The notes beneath the pieces are model-generated. The model had not been told where the DNA came from. It made no database searches and was given only the letters and a program-made list of their open reading frames with translations. A stretch of DNA of 5,161 bases from positions 1 to 5,161 of the forward strand of contig JALOMS010000402.1 in assembly GCA_025455345.1 (NCBI GenBank). Direction: 5' to 3'. Made by a program: the position numbers and the translations under genes. Below, piece after piece: positions 1-5,161 of this stretch. The first letter of the stretch is position 1; each line of letters starts with the position of its first letter. Source of the stretch: Thermoflexibacter sp. Its GTDB lineage: Bacteria; Bacteroidota; Bacteroidia; Cytophagales; Thermoflexibacteraceae.

Positions 1-111
1 TCAGGCAAGCGATTGTGTTTTGCATTTATGAACAATCATTTCTTACAACCTATTTCTACGATTAGAGCAGAAATGGAAAAAATCTTAACCGAGTATTACC
101 TAAAATACTAA
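1..111 (+). CDS. C-terminal end of probable D-Ala-D-Ala carboxypeptidase (PBP4/DacB-like), 5' part outside window
   Basis: Frame 1 is open from the first base and stops with TAA at 109-111, giving 36 residues. It begins SGKRLCFAFMNNHF and ends in a lysine- and tyrosine-rich helix (EMEKILTEYYLKY). The opening resembles the last strand of family S13 penicillin-binding proteins (PBP4, DacB), where a Gly-(Lys/Arg)-x-Leu-x-Phe-x-Phe strand leads into an Asn-Asn-(His/Tyr/Phe) turn, then a short helix with Arg and Met/Leu that closes the protein. In that family the enzyme is periplasmic and cleaves D-Ala-D-Ala or cross-links in peptidoglycan. The SxxK, SxN and KTG active-site motifs lie upstream and are not in the window, so the call rests on the tail alone. 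It could instead be another serine beta-lactamase-like hydrolase. It is 221 bases from the next gene, on the same strand, and probably not co-transcribed with it. Confidence 0.6.
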   Translation, partial: SGKRLCFAFMNNHFLQPISTIRAEMEKILTEYYLKY

Positions 112-332
112 ATACTTCTAATCTTTGTGTTATAAATATTTTTCAAAACTTTGGTAGGTGTTATTAATTAGCTTTTATTATTTCAAGTCTAAAACTTAAC
201 ACAATATATTGAATATCAAGATTTTACACTTATCCATAATTTATAATTATTTATCATTTTATTTTTATATTTCGTAAAATCAAAGCCACCTAAAAAGATG
301 TAAAAAATTTATTCAATCCAAACAACACTTGT
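112..332. other. AT-rich intergenic region
   Basis: This 221-base gap separates the stop of the upstream gene from the start of the giant exported protein. By hand count, GC is about 20% over 121-300, against roughly 32-47% in sampled parts of the following gene. There is no open frame of useful length, no tRNA or recognisable riboswitch, and no GC-rich hairpin followed by a T-run that would serve as an intrinsic terminator for the upstream gene. The sequence just before the ATG (about 315-332) has no purine-rich Shine-Dalgarno motif, which is usual in Bacteroidota. An 8-base inverted repeat (TTGTGTTA at 125-132, TAACACAA at 197-204) and a 10-base palindrome (CAATATATTG at 202-211) occur but are weak in such AT-rich DNA. 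Confidence 0.8.
124..153 (+). promoter_or_regulatory. Candidate Bacteroidota-type promoter
   Basis: TTTG at 124-127 is followed after 18 bases by AAACTTTG at 146-153. The Bacteroidota housekeeping sigma factor consensus is TTTG (or TTG) near -33 and TAnnTTTG near -7, about 19 bases apart, so this site differs by one base in the -7 box and one in spacing. If used, transcription would start near 158-162 and give a leader of about 170 bases before the ATG at 333. The match is short and the region is AT-rich, so it may be chance. Confidence 0.27.
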
Positions 333-431
333 ATGAAATCTATCTTCCTAAATCTGTACAAAATTACTCCCATTTATATTATTTTTATAGGGGGGTATGT
401 TCTTTTGTGCTTCCCATTATGCTCTCATGCC
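333..431 (+). other. Sec signal peptide of the giant protein
   Basis: Residues 1-33. A short N-region with Lys2 and Lys10 is followed by a hydrophobic core (about 13-29, ending YVLLCFPLC) and a Ser-His-Ala motif at 31-33, which fits signal peptidase I cleavage before Gln34. Cys26 and Cys30 lie in or next to the core, but neither is preceded by a proper lipobox (for example Phe-Pro-Leu-Cys at 27-30), so a lipoprotein is unlikely. A run of six G (390-395) encodes Gly20-Gly21 in the core. Confidence 0.85.
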
Positions 432-3400
432 CAGTTAGTTACTTACTCCTTCACAGGCGCCACAGGTAGTGAAGCTACCCTACCTCCTGACGCTCAACCA
501 GCCAACGGAACGGCAAGTAACATCAGTAGAGGCATAGGAATCACTGCCTCCGCCTCAGCAAATACCTTTTCCGCAAGTGGTTTTTCTACTACTGGCATAG
601 ACCCCAACGACTATTTTGCGTTTAGTATCCAGCCCAATAGTGGTTTTCAGCTCATTATCAATGGAATAGAGTTTGACGAAAGGCGAAGTCTAACAGGCAT
701 ACGCACGCTATCTGTCCGTTCAAGTAGAGATGGCTATGCCACAGATTTGGCTGTAATCAATGTGCCTGATAATGACCTCACACGCACGCAAACCGTTAAT
801 TTAGTGTGCTTTACACGCATTACTACCAATACTACTTTTCGTATTTACGGCTATGCTTCCGAAGCCACAGGAGGTACTTGGCGTTTGGATAATGTCAAAA
901 TTTTGGGTACTATTATTCCTAACACTCTACCTTATCCTACCCTTTCCTCTATTGATGTCATTGATAACCAAACTATTGAAGCAAATTTTAGCGAAGAGGT
1001 TTCCCTGACCACTTCCCAAACTACAAGCAATTACTACCGCAACGGCAATGTGGCAAGTACGCCTACGACCGCAGTAAGGGACGCTATGGACTTCAAAAAA
1101 GTGCGTTTGGTTTTTCCTACGCCTTTCCCAAACAATGTAATGCAAACATTATCAGTGATTAACGTCAGCGATTTGTGCAACTTTGCAATCCCTGCGGGTA
1201 CGCCCCAAACAGGGAATTTTACCTTTGTGCCAGATATTACGCCTCCTACCATTGCAAGCGTTACCGTCCTCTCTCTCAATCAGATACGAGTAAGGTTTTC
1301 TGAAAATGTGCAGCTGGCAAGTTCGCAAAATGTAGCTAACTATTCCTTGAATGGTGGCATTGGTGTACCTACTTCTGCGGTTCGTAATCCCTTGGATAAC
1401 AGGGAAGTAACGCTTACTTTTGCCAATAACATGACTATCTTGCAGAACTATACGCTTACTGTGGCAAACGTACAAGACCTCGCAGGAAACGCTATGCCTT
1501 CCTCTACCTTCAACTTTGTCCACCCAGATATTTATCCTCCCGTTTTAGTACAAGTCAAAGTCATTTCTCAAAATGCGATTGATTTGATTTTCAATGAGAA
1601 CTTAGACCAAGCTACGGCACAGACCTTAGCAAATTACAATATTGCAGGAAATCCCTTGCTCACTGCACTCTTGGACAATATGCAAAGAAATACAGTGCAT
1701 TTGTTTTTGATGAATAACTTTCCTGAAAATTCCAATATCACTATTAACATTAACAATATCAAAGACTTAGCAAATAATACCATTGTCCCCACTTCCCAAA
1801 TTTTCCAATACGATACCCGCCGCCCTACTTTGGACTTGGTTGAATTTTTAGGTACTAATCAACTCATTCTCACTTTTTCCGAACCCTTAGACCCTATTTC
1901 CGCGCTCGTTTTTAACAATTATGAGTTCATAACTTCCTCAAATACAGTTTTTTTACCCACAGCAACTACTTTTGTTTCTGCTACACAAATTCGCCTCACA
2001 TTGCCTTACACTTTCAGGCAGGGCGAAAGTTACAACCTAAGAGTTACCCAAGTCAGAGATTTGGCAGGAAACATAATGACTACCAGAAACTTACGAATTT
2101 CTTATGATGTGCAAGCACCTAATCTGCTCAATCTAATTGTTTGGAAAAACTTGCGAATGATAGAGTTGCAATTTTCAGAATCTTTGGAAAGTGCAAGTGC
2201 TAATACTGCTACAAACTTCTCTATCAGCAACAGAACGGACATGACTCCTGCTTTTTCGCCTACTTCTGCGGTGCTTTGTGCCAGCAACCCCACCGTTTTG
2301 TATCTGAATTTTAATACAGCTTTGGCAAATGACAAAAATTTCTCCTTGACTATCAATAACTTAAAAGATATTGTAGGCAATACAATTATGCCAATCACGC
2401 AAAATTTCAATACGCTAAAACCGCGTTTGGCAAAAATCAGGGTATTAGACAAAGATAAAATAGATTTGTACTTTTCCGAGAGTATTACGAGTATTTCAGC
2501 AGAAGAAGAAGCAAACTATTTAATTAACAATGCTCAACCAAGTTTAGCAAGCAGAGATGTTACAGATTTTTCTTTGGTGCATTTGACTTTATCCCAGAAT
2601 CTCATTTTAGGTAGTGGCAATACCTTGCAAATTAGCAATTTACAAGATATTACTGCAAATATAATTGATGTAGCCAATGCCAGTTTCATCTATCAAAATG
2701 CAATCGCTCAAATCTTGGTGCGTTCCAGAAATTTGATAGACGTAGCTTATTCACAAGTTGTTCCAGATGTAGTTGCCACGAATACTAATTTGTACTTTTT
2801 AAATAATGACCCGCTACGGAAAGCGGCTGGTGCGACCTTAGACCAAGACGATAAGCGCGTGGTCAAATTGATTTTTTCTGAAAACTTTACTCCAAATACG
2901 CCTTACCAACTCACTCTGGGCGGTTTCGCGCTTCCTTGCGAAGGTTTTATACCTGTACAAATGCATACTTTTACTTTTGATACAGGTGCGCCACAAGTGG
3001 TAAGCATACTTTTCAATTCTCCTAACGAAATTGAGGTAACTTTCTCAAAATCAGTGGAAAAGAGCTCTGCCGAAGCGATTAATTTCTACACCATCAACAA
3101 CGGAATTGGGCAACCTACGGAGGTAACTCTGAAAAGTAGCGACAGCAGAACCGTAGTTTTAAAATTGCGAAATCCTTTGCGAATCAATACAAGTTACACC
3201 TTGAATATACAGAATATCAAAGACTTATTGGGCAATGTATTGTTTTCTCAAAGTTTTAGCTTTGCTCGCCCTGCTGTTCCCAAATATGGAGAACTCATTG
3301 TTTCAGAGATATTTGCAGACCCCACTCCCAAAGTAGGTTTGCCAGAAGTAGAGTATTTGGAACTTTATAATAATTCTCAAACACCTTTTGAACTCAATGG

Positions 3401-5161
3401 AATCAAACTGATAGACGGCACGACTGAATATCCGTTAAGTCGCTTACAAATTCTTCCTAATGAATATGTTATCCTTTGTGCGGCAAGTCAAAAAGACGTT
3501 TTCACTCCTTTTGGAAAAGTGGTTACGGTTTCTTCTTTGAGTTTGACTAATTCTGGGGAGTTGTTAAAATTAATTGACCCAGATAACAACTTGATTTACA
3601 GCGTAAACTATTCTGATTCTTGGTATAAAGACGACAAGAAAAAGGACGGTGGCTGGTCTTTGGAAATCATAGACCCGAACTCAACTTGCGATGAATCAAG
3701 CAATTGGATAGCTTCGCAAGACCCCAAAGGCGGCACACCTGCCAAAGAAAACTCGGTCAATGGTAAAAATCCTGACAAAACTGCCCCTGAAATTACCAAA
3801 GTGGAAATCTTAAATTTGAGAACTATAAAATTGACTTTTTCCGAGAATTTGGATAGTTTGATTTTAGTCAATCGCAATAATTATACAGTTCCCAATTTTA
3901 CGATTGCTTCTGTCAATACAACTAACAAAAATACGCTTAATCTTCTATTTTCTAATAACTTAGATAGTGCCACTTTGTATCAGTTAGAAGTAAAAAATCT
4001 CAAAGATTGTGCTGTAAATTTGTTAAACAACACCTTAGAATTTGGCATTGGCAAGAAAGCAAAATTGAACGATTTAGTGATAACGGAAATCATGGCGAAT
4101 GAAATTTTGCCTACGCCAAGCACTGCGCCAAGAGTGCCACAAGCGGAATATTTGGAGATTTACAACCGCACCAACTCCTTACTTATGTTGAATAATCTGA
4201 TTTTGAAAGACGCAACTTCTGAAATAAAAATGCCAGCTACTTTCATCAAACCGAAAAGTTATTTAGTATTAACAAGTACCTCAAAATCAAGCCTTTTCAA
4301 TGATAAAAATGTGATTGGTGTTCCCTCTTTCATCACCTTAAACAACACAGGCGAAGAACTCACTTTAAAAGATAGTGCCAACAATATTGTGTATAGCGTA
4401 ACATTTTCAGATACTTGGTACAAGGACGAAACAAAGCGGCAAGGCGGCTGGTCTTTGGAAATGATTGATATAGAGAACTTTTGCGCGGAAAGTGAGAATT
4501 GGAGGGCAAGCAACGACCCAAATGGTGGTACACCTGCAAAGGTAAATTCTGTTCTTGGAAAAGTACAAGACAATGTAAAACCACAAGTAACTTCTTTTAC
4601 AATTCAGAATGAAAATCAAATTGTGCTTACTTTTAGCGAATTGATAGAGTTAAATAGCTTAAAAAATTTACAAAACTATCAGATAACCAATGGATTATCA
4701 GTAAGTAATATTGCCATAGAAAGTAGGCAAAAAATCACTTTAACCCTCAATCAAAGAATTAATCCTGCAGTAATTTATGAATTGAAAATCAATAACTTAA
4801 AAGATTGTGCGGAGAATGTGCTGGTTTATAGTACTCCCTTTGGTTTGGGTCGCTTGCCTTTGAAAAATGAAATTCTCATTACAGAAATATTTGCAGATGA
4901 AAGCCCAAAAATAGGACTACCCTTAGTAGAGTATGTAGAAATCTTGAATAATTCCAATAGTGTACTGACTTTGAATGGATTACAGTTTGCAGATGGCACA
5001 AGTACAGTGCGCTTGCCAAGTGCGGTTTTGCAACCCCAAGAGTACGCAATTTTATGTAGCAGTACGCGGATTGATAGTTTTTCAAGGATTTCTCCTACCC
5101 CAAAAGTGATTGGTGTGAGCAGTTTTCCAAGTTTGAATAACGCAGGTGAACGCCTGACTAT
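333..5161 (+). CDS. Giant exported protein with Ig-like repeats and lamin-tail domains, 3' end outside window
   Basis: One frame runs from ATG 333 to the right edge without a stop (1609 codons plus two bases). The start is well fixed: an in-frame TAA lies at 291-293, ATG 333 is the only in-frame ATG before the signal peptide, and the next Met comes about 250 residues later. Domains in order are a Sec signal peptide (1-33), an N-terminal beta-rich module (34-196), eight tandem Ig-like repeats of the Big_5/SbsA type (202-977), lamin-tail domain 1 (984-1148), Ig-like 9 (1149-1242), lamin-tail 2 (1243-1412), Ig-like 10 (1413-1509) and the start of lamin-tail 3 (1510 on). No enzyme motif is visible. 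In Bacteroidota such proteins are typically exported and often carry a C-terminal type IX secretion sorting domain, which would lie beyond the window. A structural or adhesive cell-surface role is inferred. The frame shows no frameshift or internal stop. The 5' part is clearly richer in GC than the 3' part. Confidence 0.95.
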   Translation, partial: MKSIFLNLYKITPIYIIFIGGYVLLCFPLCSHAQLVTYSFTGATGSEATLPPDAQPANGTASNISRGIGITASASANTFSASGFSTTGIDPNDYFAFSIQPNSGFQLIINGIEFDERRSLTGIRTLSVRSSRDGYATDLAVINVPDNDLTRTQTVNLVCFTRITTNTTFRIYGYASEATGGTWRLDNVKILGTIIPNTLPYPTLSSIDVIDNQTIEANFSEEVSLTTSQTTSNYYRNGNVASTPTTAVRDAMDFKKVRLVFPTPFPNNVMQTLSVINVSDLCNFAIPAGTPQTGNFTFVPDITPPTIASVTVLSLNQIRVRFSENVQLASSQNVANYSLNGGIGVPTSAVRNPLDNREVTLTFANNMTILQNYTLTVANVQDLAGNAMPSSTFNFVHPDIYPPVLVQVKVISQNAIDLIFNENLDQATAQTLANYNIAGNPLLTALLDNMQRNTVHLFLMNNFPENSNITININNIKDLANNTIVPTSQIFQYDTRRPTLDLVEFLGTNQLILTFSEPLDPISALVFNNYEFITSSNTVFLPTATTFVSATQIRLTLPYTFRQGESYNLRVTQVRDLAGNIMTTRNLRISYDVQAPNLLNLIVWKNLRMIELQFSESLESASANTATNFSISNRTDMTPAFSPTSAVLCASNPTVLYLNFNTALANDKNFSLTINNLKDIVGNTIMPITQNFNTLKPRLAKIRVLDKDKIDLYFSESITSISAEEEANYLINNAQPSLASRDVTDFSLVHLTLSQNLILGSGNTLQISNLQDITANIIDVANASFIYQNAIAQILVRSRNLIDVAYSQVVPDVVATNTNLYFLNNDPLRKAAGATLDQDDKRVVKLIFSENFTPNTPYQLTLGGFALPCEGFIPVQMHTFTFDTGAPQVVSILFNSPNEIEVTFSKSVEKSSAEAINFYTINNGIGQPTEVTLKSSDSRTVVLKLRNPLRINTSYTLNIQNIKDLLGNVLFSQSFSFARPAVPKYGELIVSEIFADPTPKVGLPEVEYLELYNNSQTPFELNGIKLIDGTTEYPLSRLQILPNEYVILCAASQKDVFTPFGKVVTVSSLSLTNSGELLKLIDPDNNLIYSVNYSDSWYKDDKKKDGGWSLEIIDPNSTCDESSNWIASQDPKGGTPAKENSVNGKNPDKTAPEITKVEILNLRTIKLTFSENLDSLILVNRNNYTVPNFTIASVNTTNKNTLNLLFSNNLDSATLYQLEVKNLKDCAVNLLNNTLEFGIGKKAKLNDLVITEIMANEILPTPSTAPRVPQAEYLEIYNRTNSLLMLNNLILKDATSEIKMPATFIKPKSYLVLTSTSKSSLFNDKNVIGVPSFITLNNTGEELTLKDSANNIVYSVTFSDTWYKDETKRQGGWSLEMIDIENFCAESENWRASNDPNGGTPAKVNSVLGKVQDNVKPQVTSFTIQNENQIVLTFSELIELNSLKNLQNYQITNGLSVSNIAIESRQKITLTLNQRINPAVIYELKINNLKDCAENVLVYSTPFGLGRLPLKNEILITEIFADESPKIGLPLVEYVEILNNSNSVLTLNGLQFADGTSTVRLPSAVLQPQEYAILCSSTRIDSFSRISPTPKVIGVSSFPSLNNAGERLT
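432..920 (+). other. N-terminal beta-rich module of the giant protein
   Basis: Residues about 34-196. It starts with a beta strand (LVTYSFTG), then a loop with ASNISRGIGITASAS, a Phe-Ser-Ala-Ser-Gly-Phe strand, NDYFAFSIQPNSGFQL, an IEFDERRSLTG turn, a strand with SVRSSRDGY, and ends with FRIYGYASEATGGTWRLDN. This pattern (SNISRG, NDYF-F, FDERRS-TG, RSS-DGY, YGY-GTWR-DN) is one I recognise from the N-termini of many secreted Bacteroidota and some other bacterial proteins, where it looks like a jelly-roll or beta-sandwich module. I cannot name the family firmly and no catalytic residues stand out. A carbohydrate- or surface-binding role is only an inference. It is the most GC-rich part of the gene (about 47% over 481-720 by hand count). 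Confidence 0.6.
936..3263 (+). repeat. Eight tandem Ig-like (Big_5/SbsA-type) repeats
   Basis: Residues about 202-977 hold eight consecutive repeats starting near residues 202, 301, 399, 494, 592, 694, 790 and 883, with periods of 93-102 residues. The shared pattern is an opening Asp-x-x-x-Pro, a strand ending in Phe-Ser-Glu (F219, F322, F515, F614 and F714 start FSE; repeat 3 has FNE at 420-422, repeat 8 has FSK at 904-906), a Asn-Tyr or Asn-Phe turn, a strand of alternating hydrophobics, then Tyr-x-Leu-x-(Ile/Val) and an Asn-x-x-Asp-Leu-x-Gly-Asn type turn (DLAGN in repeats 2 and 4, KDLANN in 3, KDIVGN in 5, KDLLGN in 8). This is the signature of the bacterial Ig-like domain seen in SbsA and many surface proteins. 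Such arrays usually act as stalks or spacers that hold other domains away from the cell. Repeat 7 is degenerate. The copies differ strongly in DNA sequence, so the array is old. Confidence 0.85.
3282..3776 (+). other. Lamin-tail domain 1 with its C-terminal tail motif
   Basis: Residues about 984-1148. The entry strand ELIVSEIFADPTPK (987-1000) leads to VEYLELYNNS (1006-1015), the hallmark start of bacterial lamin-tail domains (LTD): a strand with Glu, a Pro-rich loop, then Glu-Tyr-x-Glu-(Leu/Ile)-x-Asn. It continues with an LNGIKL strand, LPNEYVILC (Cys1049) and LTNSGELLKL. A tail follows with SDSWYKDD (1094-1101), GGWSLEIIDP (1106-1115), Cys1119, NW at 1124-1125 and GGTPAKENS (1133-1141). 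That tail is common after LTDs in Bacteroidota exported proteins. LTDs have an Ig-like fold; in bacteria their ligand is generally unknown. Confidence 0.85.
3777..4058 (+). other. Ig-like repeat 9, between lamin-tail domains 1 and 2
   Basis: Residues about 1149-1242. It opens with Lys-Thr-Ala-Pro-Glu (1149-1153), has TIKLTFSENLDS with FSE at 1169-1171, an Asn-Asn-Tyr turn, LYQLEVKNLKDC ending at Cys1226, and closes in FGIGKKAK. It follows the same plan as repeats 1-8 but is slightly shorter and carries Cys where most of the tandem repeats have Leu or Ile after the Lys-Asp. Confidence 0.8.
4059..4568 (+). other. Lamin-tail domain 2 with its C-terminal tail motif
   Basis: Residues about 1243-1412. 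The entry strand LVITEIMANE (1248-1257) and AEYLEIYN (1271-1278) match an LTD, but the loop between them is five residues longer than in domains 1 and 3 (Glu1252 to Glu1272 is 20 residues against 15). It lacks the Ile-Leu-Cys strand found in the other two. The tail repeats that of domain 1: SDTWYKDE (1359-1366), GGWSLEMID (1371-1379), Cys1384, NW (1389-1390) and GGTPAKVNS (1398-1406). A 17-base stretch in the tail (4446-4462) is identical to 3651-3667, exactly 795 bases or 265 codons apart. Confidence 0.83.
4569..4859 (+). other. Ig-like repeat 10, between lamin-tail domains 2 and 3
   Basis: Residues about 1413-1509. It opens with Asp-Asn-Val-Lys-Pro (1413-1417), has QIVLTFSELIE with FSE at 1434-1436, a Gln-Asn-Tyr turn, YELKINNLKDC ending at Cys1492, then AEN and a closing PFGLGRLP. 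It is closest in plan to repeat 9: both have the Lys-Asp-Cys-Ala turn and end in a Phe-Gly-x-Gly linker into the next LTD. Confidence 0.8.
4860..5161 (+). other. Lamin-tail domain 3, cut by the window edge
   Basis: Residues about 1510-1609. EILITEIFADESPKIGLP (1513-1530) and VEYVEILNNS (starting 1532) give the LTD entry, followed by LNGLQFADGTS, a strand with EYAILC (Cys1575) and SLNNAGERLT at the edge. It resembles domain 1 more than domain 2. By analogy with the other copies, the WY-GGW-NW-GGTP tail and probably another Ig-like repeat should follow outside the window. Confidence 0.82.

Noticed and set aside
112..170. Intrinsic terminator after the upstream gene
   Set aside because: No GC-rich stem followed by a T-run was found; only a 4-base TTTG/CAAA pairing is present.
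125..204. 8-base inverted repeat TTGTGTTA / TAACACAA with a 64-base spacer
   Set aside because: It is too short and too widely spaced for a terminator or clear operator, and likely by chance in DNA of about 20% GC. It is mentioned only as a possible site.
202..211. Perfect 10-base palindrome CAATATATTG
   Set aside because: Short AT-rich palindromes are expected by chance here, and no second copy was seen.
266..273. Second -7-like box TATATTTC nearer the start codon
   Set aside because: It matches seven of eight positions of TAnnTTTG, but no TTTG or TTG stands at the right distance upstream, so it is weaker than the candidate at 124-153.
298..303. ATG immediately followed by TAA before the gene
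   Set aside because: A start-stop pair with no ribosome binding site and no reason to be translated; not treated as a leader peptide.
408..422. Lipoprotein signal with Cys26 or Cys30
   Set aside because: The residues before each Cys do not fit a lipobox (Val-Leu-Leu-Cys and Phe-Pro-Leu-Cys lack the small residue at -1), while Ser-His-Ala before Gln34 is a good signal peptidase I site.
927..2452. Minus-strand open frames at 927-1145, 1034-1279, 1152-1523 and 2102-2452
   Set aside because: All lie fully antisense to the continuous + strand gene with clear domain structure. Their translations show no domain pattern or signal peptide that I recognise.
3608..5085. Minus-strand open frames at 3608-3877, 4259-4573, 4360-4584, 4407-4619 and 4879-5085
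   Set aside because: They are antisense to the LTD section. Those at 3608-3877 and 4259-4573 resemble each other only because they lie opposite the two copies of the LTD tail repeat, which explains the shared PPxG and KDQPP stretches.

Overview
The window looks like a piece of a Bacteroidota genome, probably an environmental, possibly gliding, member of the Cytophagia or Flavobacteriia type. This is inferred from style and not from a marker gene. The signs are a very large exported protein built from bacterial Ig-like repeats and lamin-tail domains, a signal peptide ending in His-Ala-Gln, no Shine-Dalgarno sequence before the start, and a strongly AT-rich intergenic gap (about 20% GC by hand count) with a possible Bacteroidota-type promoter.

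Layout: bases 1-111 are the last 36 codons and stop of an upstream gene on the + strand. Its end resembles the C-terminus of D-alanyl-D-alanine carboxypeptidase/endopeptidase (PBP4, DacB, peptidase family S13). Bases 112-332 are an AT-rich intergenic region with one weak promoter candidate and no convincing terminator. Bases 333-5161 are one uninterrupted + strand reading frame of 1609 complete codons that runs off the right edge. It fills 94% of the window, and every other longer ORF in the window is an antisense shadow of it.

The large protein reads in order: Sec signal peptide (residues 1-33); an N-terminal beta-rich module (about 34-196); eight tandem Ig-like repeats of about 93-102 residues (about 202-977); then an alternating section of lamin-tail domain, Ig-like, lamin-tail, Ig-like and a third lamin-tail domain cut by the window edge (about 984 onward). 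No catalytic domain is visible. The best call is a secreted or surface-anchored structural or adhesive protein. A C-terminal type IX secretion sorting domain would be expected beyond the window but cannot be seen here.

I see no defence system, mobile element, CRISPR array or RNA gene. The most interesting points are internal to the large protein: a 260-266 residue LTD-Ig super-repeat, a pair of cysteines conserved at the same spacing only in that section, closer similarity of the first and third LTDs than of either to the second, one decayed Ig repeat, and a GC gradient along the gene.
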